From Monilinia fructicola (Eukaryota > Ascomycota > Leotiomycetes > Helotiales > Sclerotiniaceae), in the NCBI GenBank assembly GCA_008692225.1, contig VICG01000012.1, positions 1,054,001 to 1,118,000 on the forward strand: a stretch of DNA of 64,000 nt. Reading direction: 5' to 3'. A model generated the notes under the pieces. The model had not been told where the DNA came from. It saw nothing but the letters and a program-made list of their open reading frames with translations, and ran no database searches. The position numbers were made by a program, and so were the translations under genes. Below, piece after piece: positions 11,323 to 23,223 of the stretch (its first letter is position 1; each line of letters opens with the position of its first letter).

Positions 11323-13257
11323 TCACATAATTTGATCTTGTGTGAGGTGAGTGACTTCGGTATCCATGGCATCACCTGCACCGCCAGGGGTTTGGTACTT
11401 GACAAAGCTCAAGCCGAGAGGACGGCCCCCGTATTGATAGCCGGAGAATTTCTCGATAGCGGTATCGGGCATTCTCGACAGAGTCAAATCTAACGACACC
11501 GGTACCACGGGATCGTCCATTAGGTTCATATTGGATCTCGGCTTGCTCAACTTTGCCAATGGTGGTGAACAACTCAACGAGATCCTCGTTGCTAGTGGAC
11601 CATGGAAGCTGAGTTACACGTTAGTTCGTGAAACAATCAATCAGGAGTCGATTAACACTTACATTGCGAACAAAAATGATCTCGCTTCTCTCAGTACCAG
11701 CGGTGGCATAGTCGGTGAATGGGTTGGGTGCAAGCTGCGGGAGCACCAGCACCACCGTCGAATCCGCCAGCGCCTCCAGCGTAACCTCCTCCGAAGCCAC
11801 CACGACCCCCGCCAAATCCACCGCCAAATCCACCACGGCCACCACCGAAGCCTCCACGTCCTCCAAAGCCGCCACCGAATCCACCGCGACCTCCACCAAA
11901 TCCTCCACGTGGACCACCGAATCCTTGTGCACCTGCGAAACGATCTTCGCGGACCTCAAGTGGGCGACCTTGCCAATCATAACCATTGAACTGCTGGATA
12001 GCATTGCGAGCATCATCGGGTGATTCGAAAGCAACGATACCGGAGCCCTTGGGACGTCCATCAGGGCCAACATGAACATCGGCACGAACGACGGCACCAT
12101 TTCGGCTGTAAAGTATTGATCAACATCGTTCATATGTTTTGGTTAGTGCAGAGGGGGTGGAAACATACCGGCGCCGCGGAATAGATCTTTCAGATCTTGC
12201 CATCCAACGGTGTAGGGAAGCTAATTCACCAAGTCAACATTCTCGATACCACAAGCATACAAAGGGAAAATATAGATGGAGACAAACGTTGGAGACGTAA
12301 ATTGACGTCCTCCACCTCCAGCTCCACCTCCAGGGCCCATGCCACCTCCGAAACCACCTCCGAAACCACCTCGTCCTCCTGGTGGGCCGTTGCCTTCATA
12401 ACCGCCACGGCCGCCTGCTGGTGTGCCGGTAAATCGAGGTTCGGCCTCACGATCCTGTTACGATGATCAGCAAACCCTTGGATGCACTTTAAATAATACA
12501 AAATCTTTGCGTACCTCTCGAACGTAAACGAGTCTTCCCATAAGGTTCTGGTTGGAAAGAGTGTTGACTGCCTGTTGAGCTTGCTCCCTCGTAGCATATT
12601 CTACAATGCTAATTCAAGTTAGCATTTGAGGCCATCTAAGCCAAGGTTGTTACTTACCCGCATCCCTACAATACCCGCGGAACAACGTCCCAATCCGTCA
12701 ATCCAACATTCCATCAAAATCCAAGAGAAAAAGAAAAGATTCAAAGCCAATCACGTATAGGCGCCCACCTTCGACATTCCATTAGGAAGCAATAACACAT
12801 CAGCAAAGAGAACCTCTCCAGCTAAAGAAATCGAACCCCCAGTTAGCCCATATCCCCAACTCCAACAACCTCCATTATCGAACACTGACCAGATCTCATA
12901 AAGTCTTTTAGATGATGCCACTTAACATCGTATGATAAGTTGCCGACGTAGACACGGCGGTCTTGTTGCGATGATTCTCGTAGACTGCTCATCATTTGTT
13001 CTCTAGCCGCAGCTCTCTCTTCGTATGTCCTATGTGGTTGTCCACCGTAAGCTGATCCTCCAGAACCACCTACACCTGCAGCACCCGACATTGGGGATCG
13101 AGATCTGCGATCGTTTTCTGCGATGTTCGTCGCGGCTGCGAGAGCGACTGCGAGGAGAGTATGAACGACGACGTTGATTACGTCCTGGGCTGCGAGAACG
13201 TTGTCGGCGAGGTGAACGAGATCTCTCTCTCTGTGAAACGTAAGCTTCTTTAACCAT
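11323..13257 (-). CDS. GBP2: Gbp2/Hrb1-like RS plus three-RRM RNA-binding protein
   Basis: Gbp2/Hrb1 proteins bind nascent mRNA with the TREX complex and escort it in nuclear export. Eight exons: 13257-12890, 12821-12769, 12665-12658, 12608-12515, 12454-12288, 12220-12169, 12105-11663 and 11608-11323; about 489 aa after frame repair. Domains: an N-terminal Arg/Ser segment (RSRSPRRQRSRSPGR); RRM1 from RRVYVGNLSYDVKWHHLKDFMR to GRLVYVRED; a Gly-rich linker; RRM2 (IYVSN-LPYTVGWQDLKDLF to EVREDRF); a longer GGFGGGRGG repeat block; and RRM3 (SEIIFVRN-LPWSTSNEDLVELF to LGLSFVKYQ). Five apparent indels: extra base near 13114-13117, missing near 12301-12303, missing near 12168, extra near 11732-11733, extra at 11467-11469. 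Each is required by conserved frame and by the phase of flanking introns. Gene symbol is by domain order. Confidence 0.85.
12658..12665 (-). other. 8-nt microexon in the RRM gene
   Basis: The eight bases GGATGCGG sit between a TTGTAG acceptor and a GTAAGT donor. They are needed to read RRM1 as SK-GCG-IVEYATRE: exon 2 ends ATGTCGAAG in phase 0, the microexon gives Gly-Cys-Gly (first two bases), and exon 4 supplies C-ATT-GTA-GAA. Flanking introns are 103 and 49 nt. The exact fit on both sides makes this very likely genuine. Confidence 0.85.
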
Positions 13258-16200
13258 TAGGTGGACTAAAAGGCAAGGGGGTGATCAAGAAATTCGTATT
13301 GTGAGAGAAGGTTTTGTAGGTGTGGATTGAACCATCAAGGTCCTTACGCCATCAATTAGGAAGGGCTCCCATGGAAGCGCACTGGCGCGTTGCGATCTGA
13401 CGGCTGGGTTGCGCGTGAATATGAGATGCCATAAGCCGAGAAAGTTCGTCAGGTTATCAAAGCTGCCTTAAATTGCTGACGCCCGGATTTGCGCAACATT
13501 ATATGGGAATAAGAAGAAGAAGAAGAAGAAGACGGAATTGAAACATACTTGTGGTCGATAAGAATTGTCAGCTAGATCAAATAAGAGATAGTTAATAAAT
13601 TGTCCCAAAGGAAGTAGTATTGTAGTGGGGTGATTTGTGTAAAGGTTTAAGGAAGAGTTGAAGGTAGGTCGGCTCAGTGACGCGAATAAAGCAGGACAAA
13701 AAAAGAAGTGAATGAGGAAGAGGGTTGACGGACTGATTGGGAATGGGAAGAACAAGGCGTTGGGGAAGGGGGTGGGAGGGGGAACATACCCATTGTATCT
13801 ATTGTGAATGGAAGTATAAGGTGATAGTAGAATCAGGAGGCTGCTGCTGCTCAATGCTCTAAGCTGCAGGTTGGAGACGAAATGGACTCCCAAGTGACTG
13901 CGCACAAGGATTCTATGGACTAAGTAAGGGCGAATTAAACGTTACGTTTAATTGATCGAAATCGGTAAATAAGGTGAACCAGTGAAGCTCCGTGAAGAAG
14001 TATTGATACGGCTTCTGGGACCCGTAAGGAAGAAGGGCTATAACAAGGGCACAATTGCACAGCGTCTGTTTTTTTCTTCTCTTCCTGCGGCAATGTTCGT
14101 CAACAACAAGGGCGTTACCAAATAAAGATGGTATGGTGGTGAATTGTCAAGGATTCGTTCTGCCTATTTCGAACGCGTCTTTTCTGTGGTGACAAAGCTC
14201 GACGGGAAGCTGATGGATGTATTGGGGAGGACAAGACTTTTGGGGGTAGGAAAGGATAGGAAAGGGTAGGAGAGGGTAGGAAAGAATTATGATGAGGGAC
14301 GGATGGAGGGATGAATGAGAGAGAGAGAGAGCGAGAGAGCTTGCTTACTTGTTTGTTGCTTCTGACCAATAACCAATAACCTAACCTAGTTTAGTTGATT
14401 TGATTTTTTTATCAAAAAAAGGCGTTGAAATACAGAAATATTTATTTTGTTTTTCTTTTCTTCTTTTTCTCTTTCTTTTTCTTTTTCTTTTGGTTGTTGG
14501 TCTTTTTCTCTCTTTCTCCCTTCCTTCCTTTCTTTCTTTCCTCTTCTTAACCAAAGGGCTTTCGCAAGGATCTGATTTCTCTTTCGAGGTAGCACGAGAG
14601 AAAAAAGATGGTGTACTCTGTACCGTGTGTGGTTCGAACCTGTAATGGATGTATGGGTGTGGATGTTTTTTGAGTGAATGATGATGAATGAGAAAATAGC
14701 TTATAGGAGCTCTTACCTTTTCGGTTGATACCCGGCAGTTGTTCTCTATCAATTTTTAACTTCAGCTGAAACCAAAACCAATGCTGATAGATCAAAAATA
14801 GTGGTTAGAGGTGTGTGAATAATAATTAGATACATAGAGGTATCATATAGATTATATAAAATAGATAAATAGCTACTAAATTAAGTCCACGAGTCTATGA
14901 GTATATTCACTTATCTATTTAATATAAATAGATACCTAGGTATTACTAGATACTTAATAGATATATAAAATATTCTCTATTTACTTATTAGTATTTATAA
15001 TTTATATATAAATTATCTATAATAGAGATATATTTAATTATTTATAATCTAATTATATATACTTATTACTTCCAAGGTTATATCTAGATATTGCTTATTA
15101 GGTACCTATAGATATATCCATGAATATATATATATATACTTTATAATCTATCTATACAACATCTATCTCTCATCAACATATATAGGTTTCTACTACTTCC
15201 AAGGTTGTTTATATTATACCTATTCCAAGGTTCTCATCTTCATTCCTCCTTAGGAAATGCTTTCTTCCTCCAGCTATGCTGTTATACGAAAGACTCTACG
15301 CCCACGCCCACGCCCCTTGTCCATGTCCATGCCCATCCATGGATGTATTAATTTCATTGACCTTGGAAGCTTTTCACTCAAGTGCAATAATACAGTACTC
15401 TGTACGGAGTAGATGCCTACTTCCTAGACTTTTAGCTATCACCATTGGCTTTCCTATCCTGCAGGTTCGAAAACCGATGAACAGAACAAAATCATGCGAA
15501 CCACTCGTTCTCCACATCTTCCACATCTACTGTACGGAGTACGGAGTACTGCACTCTATCTACAGTAGTATCTACTGTATGGGTCATCTATGGATCATAT
15601 TATTGCGGGTTTCTTCACATCTCCAGCGCGTAGCGAAATTTCCGGATTGCATGCAAGCAATCGCGGAAACATGGACGGGACCTCTTTCATATATATACTG
15701 TACATATAATCTATAGCCATGTACTTGTAGTTGCCCTAAAGAACATATATACGCTATCCATGGATATATATAACCTCCTTGATGGTCCAGTTTTCAGTAC
15801 ACTGAGTACAGATACATATACGGCTGGAGTACTCATCTAGATGATCTCCTACCATGTTATTTCCCGCTCACCCTCTTAATCCGATGTCTAGTTGTTTCCA
15901 TCCCTTATCATTAGACTGATACTCACCGCATGCCACAATTGAGTTCAAGATCATGGATCTCCAGGATCGCCTCGGCTTGGCTTTCTTTTTTACCTAATGG
16001 CCTCTCTGTATATATCATGAACTTCAACAATCTCCTGCAGCACCAAGCTCATAGTCTCTAATAGGTACAATACATCCAGACCCCCGCATAAATCACAAGA
16101 ATAGTTTAGTCAACGGGAAAATATGCTTCGAAAATTCATCAAGTTTGGTTCAGACTTATTCGAATAAGGAAGTTCAACCTTACTTTCAGGTTGAGCAGAC

Positions 16201-17392
16201 CAATGATGTCTCATGAACAAGGAGTACGTATCCACCATATGTTCCAGTCTCCTCGATCTACACCAAGGGTCTTTCATACATTGCTATGTGCGATCTCATC
16301 CCGCTCTTATCCAATTGATCAAGCTAAAGAAATGGAAACGCAAATGCAATATTGCCACGAGCTATGCTTTTCTTCATGAAACACGCCCAATATATATCAA
16401 TTGAAGTATGAACAAGGAGAACGAAAACAGGTTCTCCCCACTTGTTGGGTTTCTGAACCATCTCATGCATGCTTACTATCACAGTGAAAGAAACGTTGAA
16501 TCGGAGGGCCTGAGCGCCAATGATATGACAATTCCCAAAAGTTGATGACCTGCAGCTGAAATCTGCAGCAATACCTGGGCTGAGCTGGTTTGCCGAACGG
16601 AAGCTCTTCCCCGTAGCACGACAGAATCAAGTTGATATGTGCACGAGACGGCCTCAACCACAAAGGAGTCATTTTCCAAGCCCGATTTAACTGCTCTGTA
16701 GTGAGAGAACAAGATCAGAATATAGAGATAGGTCCATCCCCCCTGATGTGCTGAGATGTACAATATGTATGTATGTATACATATGTCCGTCCGTTCGTAT
16801 CTTGCAGAACAAGAAGGACAATTTCCTGCAATACGATGTTGCCGTTGCATCCCTAGGGGAAGGTCCACATCGCATGCCGCCATGTATTTTCGACCGAGTC
16901 TACATCAACACCGAATGGAACTTCGTACAGGTGATATATTATATACAAGGTATAACAAAAAGTGTGATGAGAAAGGCACCAAATGAAAACTTGACATAAA
17001 TGCCGTGAGAGGTAAGTCACATTTCTTACTGCATATAAAACAGTGGATCAAAGGTAATCGACAGGGCATCCACACCAAACAGAATGATCAACACGAGAAG
17101 GACGGCGAACTTCACCAGCTATTGCTCACCTGCTTACTGACAACGGCCAAAATTCTTCATTCGCGAGGCTCTGCGGCTGTAAAGAACCTTGGAAACGGGA
17201 GGTCTGACCGATATTATTCTACTGTAGTCTGTAGGGGACAAGCACGGAGTACAAGCAGACCTCGTAAAGGCGGCATATCCCGTATTACGGTACGAACAAC
17301 TGAAACTAACTGTTGGTCCATGCTGAAGCTATCAGATTAGAAAATCTTCTAGTAACACCACCAAAATTTATCCTCACAAACCACCTCCAAAA
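13258..17392. other. 4.1-kb gene-free region with AT-rich island
   Basis: No supported coding sequence. The right-hand RRM promoter is at 13258-13500. Purine/pyrimidine-biased runs are at 14240-14345 (GGTAGGAAA repeats and a GA run) and 14440-14545 (CTTTTTC). 14860-15180 is extremely AT-rich with TAGATA/TATAAT-type degenerate repeats. 15060-15375 carries several copies of TTCCAAGGTT and of TACGGAGTA (see findings). 16190-16990 has short unconnected ORFs only. The last bases include the COQ9 promoter. Confidence 0.6.
14860..15180. repeat. AT-rich low-complexity island
   Basis: The stretch is nearly all A and T, built from degenerate TAGATA, TATTTA and TATATA units. No ORF longer than chance crosses it. 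It resembles the AT-rich islands common in fungal intergenic DNA; simple-repeat decay is likelier than a RIP-mutated transposon because no element structure remains. Confidence 0.6.
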
Positions 17393-18304
17393 ATGTCATC
17401 TCCCGCAATTATTAGACTTCTACCCCGCCATCTACGGCCGCTGACCCAACAATACCGCCATGTAGTCCCCGCCTCTCTCTCCACCTCTACCAAATCCTAC
17501 CATTCCTACGATCGTCCCTCGCCCTCAGATTCTCCCTTCCCCCCCACAGAAACAAGTATACTCCGCGCCTCCATCCCACATATCCCGACTCATGGCTTCA
17601 CCCTCGATACCCTTTCGCTCGGCGCCCGAGATGTCGGCTATACATCAGCCTCCATGAATCTCTTTCCCAAAGGAGCATTCAGTCTAGCACATTACCATCT
17701 ATATACCCAAAGACTAGCGTTGAAGCATCACACTGAGCTCATTGCCCCACCCCCACAAACCGAAGGAGGGGAGCCACCCAAGGGAGTAGGAAAGAGAGTC
17801 AAGGCCTTGACGTGGGAGAGGTTGATGGGAAACAAGGATGTGATCCACAAATGGCAGGAGGTTCGTAATTGCTTACCATCCAAGTCGCCCCCCAAACCTC
17901 CACCTCCACCATCGCCCTCAACCCCCACACTCCCCCCCAACCCAACCCAACCCAACTAACCCTCCCCTCAGGCACAAGCGCTCCTTACCCTCCCGACCAA
18001 CCTCCGTACCTCCCTCCACGAGCTCCATTCCCTGTCCGACGAAATCTGGTTTCTGTCCGGCGACGCCTCAGTCGATAGTTCCTGGTACACGAAGCGAGCT
18101 TCGCTTTCCGCCATCTACGCCGCCACCGAATTATACATGACGACCGATAAATCCTCCGCGTTTAGAGATACGCGGGAATTCTTGGAGAGGAGGTTTAGGG
18201 ATTCGCAGGCTCTGGGGGCGATTGTAGGGGGGGTTGGGCAATGGGTGGGTTTTACGGCCATGGCGGGAATTAATGTTTTGAGGAGTAAGGGAGTCAGGGT
18301 TTAG
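17393..18304 (+). CDS. COQ9: Ubiquinone biosynthesis protein COQ9
   Basis: COQ9 is a lipid-binding TetR-fold protein of the mitochondrial inner-membrane CoQ synthome; it helps COQ7 hydroxylate the quinone head group. Exons 17393-17860 and 17972-18304 encode 266 aa, close to the family's usual length. The N-terminus (IIRLLPRHLRPLTQQYRHV) is a basic mitochondrial presequence. Family signatures: SILRASIPHIPTHGFTLDTL, SLGARDVGYTSASMNLFPKG, then DEIWFLSGDASVDSSWYTKR and SLSAIYAATELYMTTDKS. The C-terminal amphipathic part (VGGVGQWVGFTAMAGINVLR) fits the membrane-binding helix. The intron (17861-17971) has a CTAAC branch and phase 0. No frame break. Convergent with SMC6. Confidence 0.93.
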
Positions 18305-18357
18305 TGGATGATATATACTATAGAGGAACGTTTGTTCATATATAATGATTGAATGAA

Positions 18358-18396
<39 letters not shown>

Positions 18397-18622
18397 ATCA
18401 AGGTCATGTATTCATTATATTCATGTACTTTTATATCAAAGCTACCACCCTCCATATGGCTAATATGATACTTGGACCCAAGCTAGTAAACCATAAACGC
18501 CATACCTGTCGTAAAGTATAGCAGCAAGTCTTTCTTTCCCAAGCCAAACATAATATTACAAATCCCAGGTTTTCCTATCCCGACGCCCCTTGGAAGTGAA
18601 CAGAATTGCAGCAGAACCCCCC
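18305..18622. other. Short convergent intergenic region with GA repeat
   Basis: 318 bases between the COQ9 stop and the SMC6 stop, holding both 3' ends. A (GA)n run of about 15 units lies at 18361-18391. Nothing else stands out. Confidence 0.6.
18361..18391. repeat. (GA)n microsatellite
   Basis: An uninterrupted GA dinucleotide run 57 bases past the COQ9 stop codon. It probably lies in the COQ9 3' UTR. Confidence 0.9.
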
Positions 18623-21600
18623 TTATTGAGTAGCGCCTATCATCTCAGGAATGGATCTTTGATTTCTCTCTCTCGGATCGTCAAGTCTGTGATCTGTCAG
18701 CAACAAGATTGCGTATTGGTAATCGCTTCACTTACTTGTGAATCTTCACATCTTCTCCAACTTCAATACCAGCCCCCAATGCTTTAGGTGTAATGAGAAT
18801 AAATTGTCGACCGACGGCGCGACGAGCTGCACTGATCTGTAGCTTCATTAGTATCTATCTAGCGAGGCAATGAAGGTGCTGCAACTTACAATCATTTTGG
18901 TGCTCACATCTCGATTGACGTCATCCATGAAAACGTCAAATTCATCCAAACAGCGAAGAGGAGCACCCATAGCTTCCCAAAGAGACAGAAGTAGACAGAT
19001 AGACGAGAAGGATTTCTCTCCCCCCGAAAGTGTCTTGGTTTGCCGGCCCTTCTTGTTGCTACTTGTCTCATCTGGTTCGACATGCACATCCAACAATCTG
19101 GCCTTGTGATCAATTGAAAGACGTCCCCTGAACGCTCTCTCGCTGAGTAAATAATTGAAATTTATTCGAGATCTGGCTGATATATGTCGTTGAAAACTGC
19201 GGTACTGCTTCATACGCAGTGAGAAAGACTGTTTAAGAATTCGTAGCAATTCCTCCATGTGTTTGCGGCGGCTTTTAAAACTCTTCAGCAATTCATGAGC
19301 CTTTACGTAGCCGTCTACAATTTCTTGCTCTGTGACACCGAGTCTCCTGCTATACTGCTGTAATTGTTCCGAGATGCTTGCGTACTTTGCCTCAAGACTG
19401 GCTTTAGTTTCGTTTGGCGGTATATGAACCCTGGCACATACGCCTGTTGCCTCTTTAATGTAATTTTCCACTCGAGCCTCCTGGTTTGCGAGTTTGGCTT
19501 CTGCTTCTGCTTTAAGCGACTTGTATGCATCGACTTGCGTGATTGCGGAATTCTTTTCTCCCAACGCAAGACTACGTGCTTGCTCTTTCGCTTTGGCCTT
19601 CTGAGTTGCATCGGCAATCAACTGCTCATGTAACTCAATACGTTTCTTAACGGCTTTGTGGGCGTTTCTTTTCTCGGAAGCCATCGTATTGTATTCTGCT
19701 TTTGCAATACCAGTAGCACCATAAGCATTTTCGTAATGTGCAACATCACCATTGGCTTCCTCTAACTGTTTCTTGAGACTGTCCAAGAATCCGTCCTCAA
19801 TATCAAGATTAGTGAGTTCGGATTCCAATGATTCGACACGTTCCTCAGCCTTCTGTACACGAATCCTCGTTCTTCCTTGGGTTATCTTGTACTTTTGGAT
19901 GGCCCTTTCTGCCTCTTCAGCACGCTGTTGCAATATATGGCAATTCTTTGCCAGTTTCGACTCTTCTTCTTGAAGCTGCTTCAAAGTTTCTTGTTGGAGG
20001 GTGATACGGCCTTCAGTATCTGTTTTCATGCGAAAGCCATACTCATAGGGACGAACGTAGTCCTGTGCACTGTTTTGCAGGTTGGGGCCAGTCAAGTACA
20101 GTCGAACACCCCAGCCTCTTCTTCCTGGATTATGGGAGAAGCAATATCTAACTTTGGCCGGTCTTGATCTGGGATCCATGATCCGCATCGCCTCTTTCAA
20201 GTCTTCTACAAGCAGTACCTGGTCTATCGCTTGGTTTATGATCAATATATTCCTCACAAGCTCATTCTCAATATCCAACATTCTCAATATAGTCATGTAG
20301 TGTTGATCTGGTTGGTGGTCTGTAGTATCGATGGGTTGGGGATTCGTCGTGTGGATTTGAGTACGGGGTATACCCATTGCAGATATGATCTTTTGAAGTC
20401 TGGCTTGATCTTCTTTGTTGGTAACAACGAAACTATTCAAAATATTGCCGAGACTTTTCTCAAGGATATGTGCCCACTTAGGATCACGAAGTTTCACATA
20501 GAGGCCAATAGGGCCAACAGGCTTTTGTCGAAATCCTCGATCCTGCTGTATCCTCTGAAGTAAATCTGGCATCCTGCGGTCAAACCCACTCATCGGATCT
20601 GGGCGCTTTTTTTGCATTTCTTTCAGTCTGTCCCTACAGATCTCCACTTCCTTTCGTTTTGCAGTCCAAGGGCCATGCTCTTTTTCAACTGCAATTTTAG
20701 AAGCTTGACTCTTCTCCATCAACTTCTGCATCTCTTGGTGACTTCTCTCTAGCTCAGCTTTGGCCTGCGAAGCTTCATTCTTGGCAGCTTCAATTTCTGC
20801 GAATTTTCGATGAAGGGATCCGCCATTAGCGTCTTCTATACGCTGCTGCTCGGCTTCGATTTCTCGTTGTATCTTTTGGGCTTTTATCCTCGCTTGTTTA
20901 AGCTCTCCCTGACTGGCCTTGTGCTCCTGGTGGATTCTTTTGACCTCCGAGTCTGCCTCATCAGCCTTCAACTTGGCTTCTTGCTCTTCTTCCTTGATCG
21001 GAGCAAGCTCCTCTCCAAGAACTCTGACCTTTTCAAGCGCTCGCTCGACTGCAATATGAAGTAATTGGTATGCTCGGTCTTTTTCTTCAACAATACTCTC
21101 CTTTTTCTCAATTGTTCGCTGCGTTTCCGACACTGTCCTTCTGCGTTCCTCTAGCTCGCTCTCTTGCTCATCAACCTGGTGCCACGTCAATTGGTTTCTA
21201 AGGAGCCTTTTCTCTACTCTCATATCTTGATGCTGATCATAAATTCTTTTTTTTGACTCCGCTTCCTCTGCTTGTCGTTCCAGTCCCTTAAGATCGCCGA
21301 CACTTTCGTCAAGAATACACCCGATCTGATCACACGTTTCAGAGACGAGCTTATAATCATTATCAAGTTGTTCAAGTTGTACACCTCTCTGGAAAAAATC
21401 AAATTTTTTGAGCTGGTGTAGAAGAGGTAATAAATGTTTTCGCCTCATCTTGAGTAAGAATATTCATTGGGTTGTCGACTTGAAGTTGGAAATACTCCAC
21501 GATGTCATCCATGTCACCCTTCTTGGTAGATACGATGTTTCCCGACGCATTCTTTAGCTTGTAGCTACTACCGCTGCCCGACCTGGAGAAATGCCGCTCA

Positions 21601-22364
21601 ACAATGATCGACTTTCCGTATATTTCTGGCTGGTAAGCGTCGGGACCCCCGATTCTTTAGCCTGACCATAAGCATCCCTCGTTCAGTGCCAGATTTTATC
21701 AAGCTTTTCATACTACTTCCCCGATTCGTAGCACTGGGCTTTCCACCCAAACACAGTGTGATGCCCGTCAAAACTGCACTCTTCCCACTTCCATTCATCC
21801 CAACGACGAAGTTAATAAGTGGGCCTAGCGGAACATTAAGGTTTTGATGGTTCATGAAATTCACGCATTGAATGTGCTCAATAATGGAGTTATCGGCTGC
21901 ATGGTTGTCGCCGATCATTTGATTTTTGGCAAGAAAATGTTGCGTAGCAATCATATCATCGTGCTCAGCGTGTTCCAAATGCTTGAATCCAGCATCGCGA
22001 AGAATCTCATACTGAGTCGCTGGAGGCATGGGCATTTCTTCGTCTTGGTCATCATCGCTGCTACCCTCGGAAGAACTGGAGTGGCCATCGCGAGGTTGTG
22101 ACGATCTTGGGGGGGATTGGTCATTCGAGGTTCTGGCGCGTTTGCGTTGCTAAATAAAATGTCAGGTATATGAGCATGAGTTGATATTTGGCAAGTATGC
22201 TTGAGGGTGGAGAATGTCTGCCAAATGTACAAGAGCCAAAAAAAGAATAGTAGTAGGTGTTCCATTTGGAGGTGACTTACATTATCATGACGTAAGGCTG
22301 AGCTTGCGCTCTCAGTGGCAATAATATCCTCCTCTTCGTGTCTTGCACGCTTCAGAGGAGCCAT
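18623..22364 (-). CDS. SMC6: SMC6, ATPase of the SMC5/6 complex
   Basis: SMC6 pairs with SMC5 and the NSE proteins in a DNA-compacting complex for homologous recombination and replication-fork stability. Exons: 22364-22281, 22149-18890, 18836-18736 and 18686-18623; about 1168 aa. Visible: a charged N-terminus; Walker A VVGMNGSGKSAVL; two long coiled coils; the hinge near residues 480-640 (PVGPIGLYVKLRDPKWAHIL); the ABC signature TLSGGEKSFSSICLL; Walker B LRCLDEFDVFMDD; and the C-terminus DPRERNQRSIPEMIGATQ. Two extra bases break the frame: one in the G5/C3 stretch at 21642-21650 (before DAYQPEIYGKSIIVE) and one in the A6 run at 21404-21409 (before FDFFQRGVQLEQ). Exon 2 is 3260 nt with phase 0 at both ends, matching exactly two extra bases. 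Two ACGCGT boxes lie upstream. Confidence 0.93.
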
Positions 22365-23223
22365 TCTGCTGATTTTTTTGTTTTACTTTTTTTGCTTTAA
22401 CTAAAATGCCGGAGTTGAGTTATAAAATCGTTTATGTATTGAAGTCAATCCCGTTTCGAGGTTAACGCGTTTAACCTTTACGCGTATTGTGATTAACGAA
22501 GACACCTGACAAACAATTAACTAACCGTTAACCTTACCATAACCGCAATCGCCAGTGAATAATAATAATTGAGTTGGATAGATTATTACTACCTCCACCT
22601 GCGCACTACTTGTACTATGGATGGGTAAGATTATCAAATTAAATTATATTTAAATGAAGCGTTTCAATTGGCGCAACAAGAAATGACAGCCGAACTGTTA
22701 GTTCTAACAAACGAAACCAGAACCAGGCCCCAGGGAGACTGGGAGACTGGGAGACCGGGAGCATCAACACTTATTTATCACTTCCAGGGCTAGCCCTAGA
22801 AGTACTTGTTAGTGGTCATTTGGAAAAATATAGCATAGATTCTACTCGAGTATCCATGTATGTATTATATGTTATCGAAATGAATGGGTTTTAACTGGTT
22901 TTTCGAAGATTGCATTGATACCACCTGGGCAGGCAATATCTTGTAGCGTACTAGATAAATAGTTTTTCAACTGGAGAGGATCAGGTAGAGTATATTATTC
23001 ATGAACGACATGTTTTCTTCACGGCAATCAACTTCTGCTATATCACAAATCTGCAATAATTCTTGACGGGTTGTTCAAGGCTTTTGCATATGTTCATTCA
23101 TAGATTCAGTATCATTTCAAGCAGATTGTTCTAGTTCTTTCGTTGACGAGTGCCTTACGGACCTGTGAAGACGAACACCTTCTAATGCATCGCAGACTAT
23201 ATACATTTAAATGCTACAAGTGA
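22365..23223. other. Intergenic, SMC6 promoter and STR2 3' region
   Basis: 859 bases. The part next to SMC6 contains the paired ACGCGT sites at 22465-22485. A GGGAGACTGGGAGACC-type short tandem repeat lies at 22734-22760. No ORF is supported. Confidence 0.55.
22465..22485 (-). promoter_or_regulatory. Two MluI cell-cycle boxes upstream of SMC6
   Basis: ACGCGT occurs at 22465-22470 and 22480-22485, 100-120 bases upstream of the SMC6 start. ACGCGT is the core of the MCB element bound by MBF-type (Mbp1/Swi6) factors, which switch on S-phase genes in yeasts. The assignment rests on exact sequence match, spacing and the target's function. Confidence 0.6.

Noticed and set aside
11715..12466. Plus-strand Ser/Thr-rich ORFs
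   Set aside because: They are shadows of the Gly-rich repeats of the Gbp2-like gene on the minus strand.
14625..14645. GGTTCGAACC, resembling a tRNA T-loop/B box
   Set aside because: No acceptor or D-arm partner on either strand at tRNA spacing.
14860..15180. RIP-mutated transposon
   Set aside because: AT-rich, but no terminal repeats, no decayed transposase or polymerase reading, and units look like simple repeats.
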